From: Hyphomicrobiales bacterium
GTDB lineage: Bacteria > Pseudomonadota > Alphaproteobacteria > Rhizobiales > Aestuariivirgaceae
Length of the DNA stretch: 64,000 bases
NCBI GenBank assembly: GCA_016710435.1
Contig: JADJVV010000001.1
Span: forward strand, 2,254,501-2,318,500
Direction: 5' to 3'
Shown in pieces: positions 33,650 to 43,002 of the stretch. The notes beneath the pieces are model-generated. The model saw nothing but the letters and a program-made list of their open reading frames with translations. It was not told the DNA's origin and ran no database searches. How positions within the stretch are numbered: position 1 is the stretch's first letter; each line of letters begins with the position of its first letter. The position numbers and the translations under genes are program-made.

Positions 33650-34903
33650 TTAGTGCGCCACGGCTGCTGCGACGCTTTCGTCGATCAGGCGGCCTTCGGC
33701 AAAACGGTTGATGGAGAACGGTTCGGCGATCGGATGCGGGCGGTCGTTGGCCATCGTGTCGGCAAATACCCAGCCCGATCCGGGAATGGCCTTGAAGCCT
33801 CCGGTACCCCAGCCGCAGTTGACGAAGAGGCCGTCCACATCCGTCTTCGAGAGGATGGGCGAGCGGTCGCCGGTCATGTCGACGATGCCGCCCCATTGGC
33901 GCAGCATGCGCAGGCGCGAGATGATGGGGAAGGTTTCGACGAGCGCCGTGACGGTGTGTTCAAGCGCCGTGAACGAGCCCCGTTGCGAATAGTTGTTGTA
34001 GGGGTCTGTACCGCCGCCCACAACAAGTTCGCCCTTGTCGGACTGGCTGATGTAGCCGTGCACCGTGTTGGCCATGACGACACAATCGATGACCGGCTTG
34101 ATCGGCTCGGAGACCAGCGCCTGCAGGCACATGCTCTCGATGGGCATGCGCACGCCCGCCATGTCCATGATGGTGGAGACATGACCTGCGGCGACGACGC
34201 CGACCTTCTTTGTCTTGATGTGCCCACGCGAAGTATCAAGGCCGACGACCTTGCCGCCTTCGCGGCGGATGCCCGTGACTTCGCAATTCTGGATGATGTC
34301 GACGCCCATGGAGTCGGCACCGCGCGCATAGCCCCAGGCGACAGCGTCGTGACGGCCCGTGCCGCCGCGCGGCTGGTAGTAGGCGCCGAGAACGGGATAG
34401 CGGCAGTTCGGATCGTCGTTGATGATCGGAACGATTTCCTTCACCTCGGCCGGAGTGATCATGCGGCAGTCGAGACCCGCGAGCCGGTTGGCATGGCTCG
34501 TGCGCTTCATGGCGCGGAATTCATGTTCCGTCTGGCACAGCATCATGAGGCCGCGCGGACTGAACATCATGTTGTAGTTGAAGTCCTGCGACAGCGTCTC
34601 ATACAGCGACCGCGACAGTTCATAGATCGCGATGGACGGATCCTGCAGGTAGTTCGAACGGATGATGGTGGTGTTGCGGCCTGTGTTGCCGCCTCCAATC
34701 CAGCCCTTTTCCACCACTGCGATATTCGTCATGCCGTGGTTCTTGGCGAGATAGTAGGCCGTGGCGAGTCCATGGCCGCCGCCGCCGACGATCACAGCAT
34801 CGTATTCGGCCTTGGGATTGGGCGAACGCCAGGCGCGTTCCCAGTCCTTGTGATAGGAGAAGGCATTGCGGGCCAGCGAGAAAACGGAGTAGCGGCTCTT
34901 CAT
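33650..34903 (-). CDS. soxB: Sarcosine oxidase beta subunit
   Basis: A 417-residue FAD-dependent subunit of the DAO family. The dinucleotide-binding motif DAVIVGGGGHGLATAYYL covers residues 35-52. GGGNTGRNTTIIRSNY contacts FAD, and His185 in the GTGRHDAVAWGYARG segment lies at the place of the histidine that carries covalent FMN in this family. The C-terminal FVNCGWGTGGFKAIPGSGW is typical. It is the first gene of the sox operon. The 152-bp gap to the divergent ccmI carries a palindrome and TGTCGC-type motifs that may be the operator. Confidence 0.96.
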   Translation of the reverse strand: MKSRYSVFSLARNAFSYHKDWERAWRSPNPKAEYDAVIVGGGGHGLATAYYLAKNHGMTNIAVVEKGWIGGGNTGRNTTIIRSNYLQDPSIAIYELSRSLYETLSQDFNYNMMFSPRGLMMLCQTEHEFRAMKRTSHANRLAGLDCRMITPAEVKEIVPIINDDPNCRYPVLGAYYQPRGGTGRHDAVAWGYARGADSMGVDIIQNCEVTGIRREGGKVVGLDTSRGHIKTKKVGVVAAGHVSTIMDMAGVRMPIESMCLQALVSEPIKPVIDCVVMANTVHGYISQSDKGELVVGGGTDPYNNYSQRGSFTALEHTVTALVETFPIISRLRMLRQWGGIVDMTGDRSPILSKTDVDGLFVNCGWGTGGFKAIPGSGWVFADTMANDRPHPIAEPFSINRFAEGRLIDESVAAAVAH

Positions 34904-34952
34904 GACGGATTTCCGGTTGAGCCGTCCTCATATCAAAGTGGCGGATAACCCT

Positions 34953-34993
34953 CCATTGTTTTCCGACAGGCGCCCCGGCCCATGCGACAATGG
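34953..34993. promoter_or_regulatory. Palindromic candidate operator ahead of soxB
   Basis: CCATTGT (34953-34959) and ACAATGG (34987-34993) are perfect 7-bp arms 27 bp apart. Inside or beside them are CCGACA (34963-34968) and GCGACA (34984-34989), sharing the GCGACA core found in the glxA/MetF-like intergenic region. The site lies between divergent soxB and ccmI starts. A common regulator is inference. Confidence 0.4.
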
Positions 34994-35055
34994 GCCATGG
35001 CGGAAAGCCGGCGGGCGACTATATGTAGGGCGAAATTGAAGATCATTCAGGTCAC

Positions 35056-36159
35056 ATGGAAATCTGGTTCATATTTGCAGCGCTATCCGTTGGCATCGTG
35101 ACGGCGCTTTTTTTTGGTTCCCGGCGCCTGGCGGCGCGACAGGGAACGGATTCGGCCAGCGCGCAAATCGCCATCTACAAGGACCAGTTGCGCGAGATTG
35201 ATGCTGACCTGACGCGCGGCGTGATGGCCCCTGCCGAAGCAGATGCCCACCGCACCGAAGTGGCGCGGCGCCTTCTCGCGGTATCTGCTGCGGAAGGCAA
35301 TGTGTCACGGCCCGGTCAGGCCTGGATGGTCTTCATCCTTGCGCTGCTGGTGCCCGCCTTGGCCTTCGCCGTGTATAGCCGTTTGGGTGCGCCATCATTC
35401 CCGGATCTGCCGCAGGCCGAACGCCTCGCCAATGCCGAGAAGGCAGGCGACCTCGAGGTGATGGTCTACAAGGTCGAGCAGCATCTCCAGCAACACCCCG
35501 ATGATGTGAACGGTTGGGAAGTGGTGTTGCCAAGCTACAAGGCCATGAGCCGCTTCAACGATGCGGCCCAGGCGATGCGACGCGTGATCACTCTCAAGGG
35601 TCCGACCGCCGAACTCTATGCCGATCTTTCCGAGATGCTCATGTTCGCCGGCAATGGCCTGATGCCTGCCGAAGGACTCGATGCCGCCCGCGAGGCGCTC
35701 AAGATTGATCCGAAGAACAGCAAGGCGCGCTACTACGAAGCCCTTGGCCTTTCGCAGGACAACCAGCATGCCGCCGCCCTTGCGGCCTTCGAATCCCTGC
35801 TGGCCGACTCCGCCAGCGACGCGCCTTGGCGCCCTGCGGTTGAAAAGCAGATCGCAGCGTTGAAGCAGCCCCAGGCCAATCCGACCGGCCCCACGCAGAA
35901 CCAGGTCGAAGCCGCCGGCGCGATGACGGCGGGCGACCAGCAGTCCATGATCCGCTCCATGGTGGATGGTCTTGCGGCGAAACTTGAGGCTGATCCCAAG
36001 AACCTGGATGGCTGGCTCCGCCTTATTCGCGCCCGCGTTGTGCTGAAGGAAGCAGACGTCGCCCAGGCGGCACTCGACAAGGCGCGCGGCATTTTTGATG
36101 GAGATCAAGGTGCAGCGGCCCAGCTTTCGGCATTGGCGCAGGAATTGGGTTTGAAATGA
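35056..36159 (+). CDS. ccmI: Cytochrome c biogenesis protein CcmI (CycH)
   Basis: A 367-residue membrane protein of the system I cytochrome c maturation pathway, an apocytochrome chaperone that delivers the CXXCH polypeptide to the heme ligation complex. TM1 is at residues 3-20 (WFIFAALSVGIVTALFFGS) and TM2 at about 93-110 (AWMVFILALLVPALAFAVYS). The cytoplasmic loop between them contains a coiled coil (YKDQLREIDADLTRGVMAPA). The rest is a periplasmic TPR domain. It starts the operon ccmI-ccmE-ccmF-ccmH and overlaps ccmE by 4 nt. Confidence 0.93.
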   Translation: MEIWFIFAALSVGIVTALFFGSRRLAARQGTDSASAQIAIYKDQLREIDADLTRGVMAPAEADAHRTEVARRLLAVSAAEGNVSRPGQAWMVFILALLVPALAFAVYSRLGAPSFPDLPQAERLANAEKAGDLEVMVYKVEQHLQQHPDDVNGWEVVLPSYKAMSRFNDAAQAMRRVITLKGPTAELYADLSEMLMFAGNGLMPAEGLDAAREALKIDPKNSKARYYEALGLSQDNQHAAALAAFESLLADSASDAPWRPAVEKQIAALKQPQANPTGPTQNQVEAAGAMTAGDQQSMIRSMVDGLAAKLEADPKNLDGWLRLIRARVVLKEADVAQAALDKARGIFDGDQGAAAQLSALAQELGLK

Positions 36160-36641
36160 CACGCAAACAGACACGCACCGCCATCATCCTCGCTTCGCTT
36201 GCCGTGCTCGGCATCGCCGCGGGCCTCATCCTCTACGCCATCCGCGACACCATCGTGTTCTTCTACACGCCGAGTGAAATTGCCGAAAAGGGCGTGCAGC
36301 CAGGCAGCCGGCTCCGTCTTGGGGGATTGGTGGAGCAGGGCACGCTGAAGCAGGGCAGCAACGCCATCTACACTTTCGCCGTCACCGACACGATCAAGAG
36401 CCTGTCCGTCAGCTACAAAGGGCAACTGCCGGACCTGTTCCGGGAGGGCCAGGGCGTGGTGGCGGAAGGTGTGCTGCAGGGTGACGGCACGATGCTGGCT
36501 GATACGGTGCTGGCCAAGCATGACGAAAAATACATGCCCAAGGACGTGGCCGACAAGCTAAAGGAAAAGGGCGTCTGGCAGGAAGGCCAGGGTGGCGCCC
36601 AGCCAGCGACGCAGTCAGGAGCCCAGGGAACGTCGCCGTGA
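36156..36641 (+). CDS. ccmE: Heme chaperone CcmE (CycJ)
   Basis: A 161-residue periplasmic heme chaperone anchored by one N-terminal helix (about residues 9-29). Heme is covalently held by His122 with Tyr126 nearby in LAKHDEKYMPKD, the classic HxxxY form. The beta-barrel OB fold region (GGLVEQGTLKQGSNAIYTFA) is intact. The Gln/Gly/Ala-rich tail after residue 140 is normal in length and disordered. It overlaps ccmI and ccmF by 4 nt each. Confidence 0.95.
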   Translation: MTRKQTRTAIILASLAVLGIAAGLILYAIRDTIVFFYTPSEIAEKGVQPGSRLRLGGLVEQGTLKQGSNAIYTFAVTDTIKSLSVSYKGQLPDLFREGQGVVAEGVLQGDGTMLADTVLAKHDEKYMPKDVADKLKEKGVWQEGQGGAQPATQSGAQGTSP

Positions 36642-38626
36642 TCATCGAATTTGGCCACTTTGCTCTCATCCTCGCGCTTGCCGTGGCCTTGTATCAGACG
36701 GTCGTGCCGCAATGGGGTGCCTGGCGCAATGATGCGACTCTCATGGCGTCAGCATCCGTCGCAGCCGTGACACAGCTGATCTTGCTGGCAATTGCATTCG
36801 CGGCCCTGACCCACGCCTATCTCACGTCGGATTTTTCCGTCTTGAACGTGGCCGAAAATTCTCACTCGGCGAAACCTTTGCTCTACAAGCTGAGTGGCGT
36901 GTGGGGAAACCATGAGGGCTCCATGCTGCTCTGGGTGTTCATCCTGTCGCTGTTCGGTGCTGCCGTTGCGGTCTTTGGCCGTGACTTGCCGGAAACGACG
37001 AAGGCGCGCATCCTGTCGGTGCAGGGCTCTGTCGGCCTCGCCTTCCTCATCTTCATCACCGTTGCGAGCAATCCCTTCCTGCGCCTGCTCCCGCCGCCAG
37101 TGGAGGGGAACGGACTCAATCCGATCCTGCAGGACCCGGCCCTCGCTTTTCATCCTCCCTTCCTCTACGGCGGCTACGTTGGTCTCTCGATTGCGTTCTC
37201 GTTTGCGGTGGCGGCATTGATCGAAGGCCGTGTGGACGCAGCCTGGGCCCGCTGGGTCCGGCCGTGGACGCTGGTCTCCTGGGCCCTGCTGACCATCGGC
37301 ATCGGCATGGGAGCGTGGTGGGCCTATTACGAACTGGGCTGGGGCGGCTTCTGGTTCTGGGACCCGGTCGAAAATGCCAGCCTCATGCCCTGGCTCATCG
37401 CCACGGCGCTGCTGCATTCTGCAACCATCGTGGAAAAGCGCGGCGCACTGAAGATCTGGACGATCCTGCTGTCCATCCTCGCCTTCTCGCTGTCACTGGT
37501 CGGCACCTTCCTTGTCCGCTCGGGTGTACTGACCTCGGTCCATGCCTTTGCGGTGGACCCCGAACGCGGCATTTTCATTCTTTCCATTCTCGCGGTTTTC
37601 GTCGGCGGAAGCCTGACGCTCTTTGCCGCGCGTGCCCCCTCGCTGAAGGCGGGCGGGCTGTTTGCGACGGTGAGCCGTGAAGGCGGACTCGTTCTCAACA
37701 ACCTCCTGCTCTCCGCCGCCTGCGCCGCTGTCTTCATCGGCACGCTGTATCCGCTCGCGCTGGAAACACTGACGGGCGAAAAGATTTCGGTCGGCGCGCC
37801 GTATTTCAACCTCACCTTCGGACCGATCTTTATTCCGCTGCTGCTGCTCGTGCCGCTCGGACCCATGCTGACCTGGAAGCGTGCTGACATTCTGGCGGCC
37901 TTGCGCCGCCTGTGGTGGGCCGCGGCCCTCGCCTTGTTGGTGACGCTGCTGGTTCTGATGGTGACAGTGCGCGGGCCCTGGCTCGCGCCCCTTGGAATCG
38001 CCGTGGGCCTCTGGCTGATTTTCGGCTCGGCCGCCGAGATCATCCAGCGCGCAGGCTTCGGCCACCAGACCACGGCCATTGCCTGGCTGCGCTTGAAAGG
38101 TTTGCCGCGCAGTGCCTTTGGCACGGCACTGGCTCATGGCGGGTTGGGCATGATCGTGATCGGCGTGATCGTCCTTTCCCTGTGGAAGGAAGAACACATC
38201 GTCACCCTCAAGCCCGGCGGCGAAATCCCGGTGGCGGGCTACACCGTGGTATTCAAGGATGTGCAGCCGCTGGTCGGTCCCAATTATGACGGCACCTACG
38301 GCCGCTTCGAAATCATGCGGGGCGACCGTCTCGTCAAGGAAGTGGTCTCGGAGAAGCGCCAGTTCCGCCCGCGCAGCATGCCAACAACCGAAGTGGGCCT
38401 GATGCAGGGCGTCTGGGGCGACATCTATGTCGTGCTCGGCGATCCCGGCGAGGATGGAGCCTACGTGGTGCGCGCTTCATTCAATCCCATGGCGAGCGTC
38501 ATCTGGCTGGGTGCGCTGGTGATGTTCCTGGGCGGCCTCCTGTCGCTGACAGACCGGCGGCTCCGCATCGGGGTGCCCAAGCGTGCAGCCGCTCCGGTGA
38601 ACGCGATGCCAAGCCCTGCCGAGTAA
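36638..38626 (+). CDS. ccmF: Heme lyase CcmF (CycK)
   Basis: A 662-residue polytopic inner-membrane protein with about 14-15 TM helices, the core of the cytochrome c heme ligase. The WWD domain reads WGGFWFWDPVENASLMPW (about residues 236-253). Early NVAENSHSAKPLLYKLSGVW and GNHEGSMLLWVF are invariant elements. The late soluble periplasmic loop (PGGEIPVAGYTVVFKDVQPL) and the last TM are present. It shares one base with the ccmH start. Confidence 0.96.
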   Translation: MIIEFGHFALILALAVALYQTVVPQWGAWRNDATLMASASVAAVTQLILLAIAFAALTHAYLTSDFSVLNVAENSHSAKPLLYKLSGVWGNHEGSMLLWVFILSLFGAAVAVFGRDLPETTKARILSVQGSVGLAFLIFITVASNPFLRLLPPPVEGNGLNPILQDPALAFHPPFLYGGYVGLSIAFSFAVAALIEGRVDAAWARWVRPWTLVSWALLTIGIGMGAWWAYYELGWGGFWFWDPVENASLMPWLIATALLHSATIVEKRGALKIWTILLSILAFSLSLVGTFLVRSGVLTSVHAFAVDPERGIFILSILAVFVGGSLTLFAARAPSLKAGGLFATVSREGGLVLNNLLLSAACAAVFIGTLYPLALETLTGEKISVGAPYFNLTFGPIFIPLLLLVPLGPMLTWKRADILAALRRLWWAAALALLVTLLVLMVTVRGPWLAPLGIAVGLWLIFGSAAEIIQRAGFGHQTTAIAWLRLKGLPRSAFGTALAHGGLGMIVIGVIVLSLWKEEHIVTLKPGGEIPVAGYTVVFKDVQPLVGPNYDGTYGRFEIMRGDRLVKEVVSEKRQFRPRSMPTTEVGLMQGVWGDIYVVLGDPGEDGAYVVRASFNPMASVIWLGALVMFLGGLLSLTDRRLRIGVPKRAAAPVNAMPSPAE

Positions 38627-39081
38627 TGACCATGCTTCGTTTCTTCTCTGCGGCACTCCTCACCCTCTGGCTCGCGCTGCCGGCCTTTGCGGTTCAGCCC
38701 GACGAAATGCTGAAGGATCCGGCGCTGGAGGCCCGCGCCAGGCACATTTCCGCCGGGCTGCGCTGCCTTGTCTGCCAGAACCAGTCGATTGATGAGTCCG
38801 ACGCCGGCGTGGCGCGGGATCTTCGTGTCCTGATCCGTGAACAGTTGCAGCAGAAGAAATCGGATGACGAGATCATTGCCTTCGTGGTGGACCGCTACGG
38901 CGAATATGTCCTCCTCAAGCCGCGGCTCGAAACACGGACGCTCGTACTCTGGCTCACGCCGTTTGCGATTCTTCTTGTTGGCGGGGCCTTCATCCTGCTT
39001 CGCCGCCGCCAGCCCGAAACGGCACCGGACCAGCTGAGCGATGCCGAAAAGGCCGCATTGGACGCCATCCTGCGCAAATAA
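38626..39081 (+). CDS. ccmH: Cytochrome c biogenesis protein CcmH (CycL)
   Basis: A 151-residue thiol-disulfide protein that helps reduce the apocytochrome CXXC motif. A signal peptide (MLRFFSAALLTLWLALPAFA) is followed by the redox motif RCLVCQNQSIDESD (Cys47, Cys50) and a C-terminal TM helix at about 103-122 (LVLWLTPFAILLVGGAFILL). It terminates the ccm operon; a 119-bp gap follows before degP. ccmA, ccmB, ccmC and ccmG must lie elsewhere. Confidence 0.95.
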   Translation: MTMLRFFSAALLTLWLALPAFAVQPDEMLKDPALEARARHISAGLRCLVCQNQSIDESDAGVARDLRVLIREQLQQKKSDDEIIAFVVDRYGEYVLLKPRLETRTLVLWLTPFAILLVGGAFILLRRRQPETAPDQLSDAEKAALDAILRK

Positions 39082-39126
39082 GCCGGATTTGCCGTCAACT
39101 TGCCGCAAGTCTTACAGAGTTTTCAT

Positions 39127-39147
39127 GCCGCCGTAATGGCGGCGTAA
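39127..39147. promoter_or_regulatory. Hairpin and GTAA-N7-GTAA repeat upstream of degP
   Basis: GCCGCC (39127-39132) and GGCGGC (39138-39143) form a stem with loop GTAAT. Overlapping it, GTAA (39133-39136) recurs at 39144-39147, an 11-base spaced direct repeat that resembles the boxes bound by OmpR-family regulators such as CpxR. It could also help terminate the ccm operon, though no T run follows. Confidence 0.35.
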
Positions 39148-39200
39148 GGCTGTTCACCTTATCTCTTCACCATCCCACGGACACATGGAGTGATGAGACA

Positions 39201-40667
39201 ATGTCAGCCCCCTTTTCCCCTTCCAAGAAGACGATCCTCGGCCTGATGGCAGCCGCCCTGATGGGTACGACGCTGCTCACGGCCTCGACTTTCCTTCCTC
39301 CCCCCGGTCATGCCTTGGCGCAGACCCAGACCCAGATTGCCGTTGACCCAACGCGCAGCTTCGCCCCTCTCGTCGAGAAGGTGATGCCGTCGGTGGTGAG
39401 CGTTCAGGTGAAGATCGCTGAGGTCTCCGACACCGGAGGCTCACAGCAGATTCCCGAGCAGTTCCGCGATTTCTTCAACCAGTTCCCCCAGTTCCGCGAC
39501 CAGCTGCCCGGCGGCCCGGGTCAGCGTCCGCAACGCCATGACGGCATGGCCGTCGGCTCTGGCTTCGTCATCTCCAACGATGGCTATGTCGTCACCAACA
39601 ACCACGTGGTCGATAGCGCCAAGTCGGTCCAGGTGACGTTCCAGGACGGCAACAGCTTCGATGCCACCGTTGTCGGCACCGATGCCAAGACCGACCTCGC
39701 CCTCCTCAAGATCAAGTCCGACAAGTCCTTCCCCGCAGTGACCCTCGCGGCGGATGAAGCCAAGGTCGGCGACTGGGTGATGGCCGTGGGCAATCCCTTC
39801 GGTCTGGGTGGAACGGTGACCGCCGGTATCGTCTCGGCCCGTGGCCGTGACATCGGCAATGGCCCCTATGACGATTTCCTGCAGATTGACGCCTCCATCA
39901 ACAAGGGCAATTCCGGCGGCCCGTCCTTCAACCTCAACGGTGAGGTTGTGGGTGTGAACTCGGCGATCTTCTCGCCGTCAGGTGGTTCGGTGGGCATCGG
40001 TTTCGCCATCCCCGCCTCGATTGTACGTGACGTTGTGGACAGCCTGAAGTCGAATGGCGCCGTGACCCGCGGTTGGCTCGGCGTCCAGATCCAGCCCGTG
40101 ACTGACGACCTGGCGGAGAGCCTCGGCCTTGACAAGGCCAAGGGTGCAATCGTTTCCGATCTGACGGAAGACTCGCCCGCCCAGAAGTCCGGCATCAAGC
40201 AGGGTGACACCATCCTGAAGGCCAACGGCGAGGACATCGACGATGCCCGCGACCTGGCCCGCACCATCGCCAAGGTGAAGCCGGGTACCGAAATCGCGGT
40301 CGACATCTACCGTGCCGGCAAGCCCGAAACGATCAAGGTGAAGATCGGCACCATGCCGGGTGAACCACAGAAGATGGCAGGCGTGAACAAGCCCGACGAT
40401 GGGTTTGATCTCTCGAACCTTGGTTTGCAGGTTGCTCCCGCCGATGACGGCGCAGGCGTGAAGATCACGTCTGTGGAACCGGATTCGGCAGCAGCGGACC
40501 GCGGATTGAAGGAGGGCGACATCATTCTTGAAGTCGCCGGCCACCAGGTCGCCAACGCCGCCGACATGAAGGATGCCCTTCAGAAGGAAGACGGCAAGCG
40601 CGTGTTGATGCTGGTTCGCTCCGGCGACAGCCAGCGTTACATCGCACTTCCTCGTGAACGGAGTTGA
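39201..40667 (+). CDS. degP: Periplasmic serine protease/chaperone DegP (Do family)
   Basis: A 488-residue HtrA protease. An N-terminal signal peptide runs to about residue 40 (GHALA). The trypsin-like domain has the triad His135 (VVTNNHVVD), Asp165 (KTDLALLKI) and Ser238 (KGNSGGPSFN). Two PDZ domains follow at about 275-370 and 390-485 (GAIVSDLTEDSPAQKSGIKQ; AAADRGLKEGDIILEVAGHQ). It degrades or refolds damaged envelope proteins. The two-component system downstream, 211 bp later, is likely to control it or respond to envelope stress. The order ccm-degP-regulator-kinase-glnE is conserved in Rhizobiales. Confidence 0.95.
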   Translation: MSAPFSPSKKTILGLMAAALMGTTLLTASTFLPPPGHALAQTQTQIAVDPTRSFAPLVEKVMPSVVSVQVKIAEVSDTGGSQQIPEQFRDFFNQFPQFRDQLPGGPGQRPQRHDGMAVGSGFVISNDGYVVTNNHVVDSAKSVQVTFQDGNSFDATVVGTDAKTDLALLKIKSDKSFPAVTLAADEAKVGDWVMAVGNPFGLGGTVTAGIVSARGRDIGNGPYDDFLQIDASINKGNSGGPSFNLNGEVVGVNSAIFSPSGGSVGIGFAIPASIVRDVVDSLKSNGAVTRGWLGVQIQPVTDDLAESLGLDKAKGAIVSDLTEDSPAQKSGIKQGDTILKANGEDIDDARDLARTIAKVKPGTEIAVDIYRAGKPETIKVKIGTMPGEPQKMAGVNKPDDGFDLSNLGLQVAPADDGAGVKITSVEPDSAAADRGLKEGDIILEVAGHQVANAADMKDALQKEDGKRVLMLVRSGDSQRYIALPRERS

Positions 40668-40671
40668 AAAA

Positions 40672-40700
40672 CCGGGTTGTCATACCCATCGTAGTATAAC
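40672..40700 (+). terminator. Possible hairpin after degP
   Basis: GGGTT and ATAC pair with GTAT and AACCC across a short loop (about 40674-40702, with a 3-nt bulge) just after the degP stop codon. The structure is imperfect and the sequence after it is AAAGAG without a T run, so it is only a weak terminator candidate. Confidence 0.25.
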
Positions 40701-40878
40701 CCAAAGAGCGCAGACGCTTCCCCGCTCAGCGACGGCGCTCTAAGGCGCGGAGACAGGCTTCCCCCCGACGTTCCCCTGAACTGTCTCCGCGCCACCCCTT
40801 TCCAAGAGAGATTTTCTTATGCAAGTAGCATCTGGAGAGACTGCGACTCGCCAGGGCCGAGGCGCCCGGGGAAGATCA

Positions 40879-41553
40879 ATGCGGGTATTGGTAATCGAGG
40901 ACGACCGCGAAGCGGGTACCTGGCTCGTGAAGGGCCTGGAAGAGTCCGGCCATGTGGCCGACCTCGCCACCGACGGCGAGGAAGGCCTCGCCATGGCCCG
41001 CGAAGGCATTCACGATGTCATGATCGTGGACCGCATGCTGCCCAAGCTCGACGGCCTTTCCATCATCAAGACCATTCGTGCCGAAGGAATCGCGACCCCG
41101 GTCCTCATCCTGAGCGCCCTTTCCGACGTGGATGAGCGGGTGAAGGGCCTGCGCGCCGGTGGCGACGACTACCTTGCCAAACCCTACGCTTTCTCCGAAC
41201 TTCTGGCCCGCGTTGAGGGCATGAAACGGCGCGGCCCTGAACAGGTGCAGGACACCAAGCTTCGAGCGTGTGACCTGGAAATGGACCTCCTCTCGCGCAG
41301 CGTCTTGCGCGGTGGAAAGCCCATTCCCCTGCAGCCCCGCGAATTCAAGCTGCTGGAATATCTCGTCCGCAACGCCGGCCACATCGTCACCCGCACCATG
41401 CTGCTGGAAAACGTCTGGGATTATCACTTCGACCCGCAGACCAATGTGATCGACGTCCATGTCTCGCGCCTGCGCAGCAAGATCGACAAGGGTTTCGACG
41501 AGCCCTTGCTTCAGACGGTTCGTGGTGCCGGATATATGATCCGTGACAATTAA
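40879..41553 (+). CDS. OmpR-family response regulator
   Basis: A 224-residue regulator with receiver acidic pair in IEDDREAG, phospho-acceptor Asp51 (IVDRMLPKLDG), Lys in LAKPYA, and a winged-helix output domain from about 130 (PLQPREFKLLEYLVRNAGHI to NVIDVHVSRLRSKID). I place the start at ATG 40879 where the receiver fold begins; an in-frame ATG at 40819 would add 20 residues and has a comparable AGAGAG ahead of it. It overlaps its kinase gene by 11 nt. Probably an envelope-related system given degP upstream. Confidence 0.9.
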   Translation: MRVLVIEDDREAGTWLVKGLEESGHVADLATDGEEGLAMAREGIHDVMIVDRMLPKLDGLSIIKTIRAEGIATPVLILSALSDVDERVKGLRAGGDDYLAKPYAFSELLARVEGMKRRGPEQVQDTKLRACDLEMDLLSRSVLRGGKPIPLQPREFKLLEYLVRNAGHIVTRTMLLENVWDYHFDPQTNVIDVHVSRLRSKIDKGFDEPLLQTVRGAGYMIRDN

Positions 41554-42943
41554 TTCGAAGATCTTCCGCACCTCGACCTTCCGTCTCGCGGCCATCTACC
41601 TCATCTTCTTCGCCTTATCCGTCAGCTCCGTATTGGGCTATGTCTACTGGAATACGGTCGGCATCCTCGAACGCCAGACCGACGAGACGATCCGCGCCGA
41701 GGTGCAGGGCCTGTCTGACCAGTACCGGCTTCTCAGCCTCGCGGGCGTCGTGGATGTGGTGAAGCGGCGCATCGAGGAGGGCGGTGGCTCCATCTACCTG
41801 CTCGTCAATTCCGACCTGGAACGGATCATCGGCAACATTGACATGTTGCCTGCCGCCAATACCGGCGAAGCGGGTTGGGTGGATTTCCCGATTGCCGTCG
41901 GCAAGGGCATCGCCCGCCAGCGCCATACGGGCCGCGCCTATCACGCGCCCCTCCCCGGAGGCTACCTCCTGCTCGTCGGCAGGGACGTGGAAGAACAGCG
42001 GCTCTTCAGCACAACAATCCGTCAGGCGGTGAGCTGGGCCCTGGGGCTCGCGCTCGTGCTGGGCCTTGGCGGCGGTTGGCTTCTCAGCCGCAACTTCCTG
42101 CGCCGGGTCGATGCCATCACCGAGACGAGCCGCACCATCATGGCGGGCGACTTCACGCAGCGCATGCCCGTTTCCGGTTCCGATGACGAACTGGATCGGC
42201 TGGCCCAATCCCTCAACGATATGCTGGGACAGATCGAACGCCTGATGGCGGGCATGAAAGAGGTGTCCGGCAACGTGGCACACGACCTGCGCACGCCACT
42301 CACCCGCATGCGCGCCCGGATCGAATCCGCGCTCCGCTCCGACGAACCCGCTGGCCACAAGTTGGCGCTGGAAAAGACGCTGGAAGACAGCGACCGCTTG
42401 CTCAGCACCTTCAACGCGCTTCTCTCCATCGCCCGGGCGGAGGCAGGCCAGTCCCGCGAAGGACTGGCGGAGACGGATGCGGCAAGCATCGTGCATGAGG
42501 TAGCGGAACTCTACGAGCCCATCGTGGAGGACGCCGGCGGAACGCTGAAGCTGGAGGTGGAGCCGGACATTCCCGTGCGTGCCGACCGCCAGCTTCTGGC
42601 GCAAGCCCTGAGCAACCTTCTCGACAACGCCCTCAAATACGGCGGCACGGAAGAGGCCAAGGGAACGGTCGTGACCGTCACGGCAAAGTCCGTGGACGGC
42701 AAGGCCGTCATCACCGTTGCTGACACCGGGAGCGGCATCGCACCCGAAGACCGCACTCGTGTGCTGGACCGCTTCGTGCGTCTGGACGAAAGCCGCAACA
42801 AGCCCGGCAATGGCCTGGGACTCAGCCTCGTCTCCTCCGTCATGAAACTCCACGGCGGCTCGCTGACGCTGGAGGATGCAGGCCCCGGCCTTCTGGCCAA
42901 GCTGGAATTGCCCTTGCTGGCAGAGGCGCGCAGCCCCGCCTGA
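41543..42943 (+). CDS. Sensor histidine kinase partner of the degP-adjacent regulator
   Basis: A 466-residue kinase beginning with GTG 41543 inside the regulator gene. TM1 covers about residues 13-34, a periplasmic domain 35-160, TM2 161-182 (ALGLALVLGLGGGWLL), and HAMP about 183-236. The phospho-acceptor His247 is in GNVAHDLRTPLTRM. The ATPase domain has ALSNLLDNALKYGG (N box), VADTGSGIAPED and GNGLGLSLV. Domain sizes are standard. It is followed 59 bp later by glnE, so the three genes may be cotranscribed. Confidence 0.9.
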   Translation: MTINSKIFRTSTFRLAAIYLIFFALSVSSVLGYVYWNTVGILERQTDETIRAEVQGLSDQYRLLSLAGVVDVVKRRIEEGGGSIYLLVNSDLERIIGNIDMLPAANTGEAGWVDFPIAVGKGIARQRHTGRAYHAPLPGGYLLLVGRDVEEQRLFSTTIRQAVSWALGLALVLGLGGGWLLSRNFLRRVDAITETSRTIMAGDFTQRMPVSGSDDELDRLAQSLNDMLGQIERLMAGMKEVSGNVAHDLRTPLTRMRARIESALRSDEPAGHKLALEKTLEDSDRLLSTFNALLSIARAEAGQSREGLAETDAASIVHEVAELYEPIVEDAGGTLKLEVEPDIPVRADRQLLAQALSNLLDNALKYGGTEEAKGTVVTVTAKSVDGKAVITVADTGSGIAPEDRTRVLDRFVRLDESRNKPGNGLGLSLVSSVMKLHGGSLTLEDAGPGLLAKLELPLLAEARSPA

Positions 42944-43002
42944 GACATTCGGCAGCGTCTCAAGCATCTCGACATCGCCGGGTTGTGCGCTATCACCGTT
43001 CC

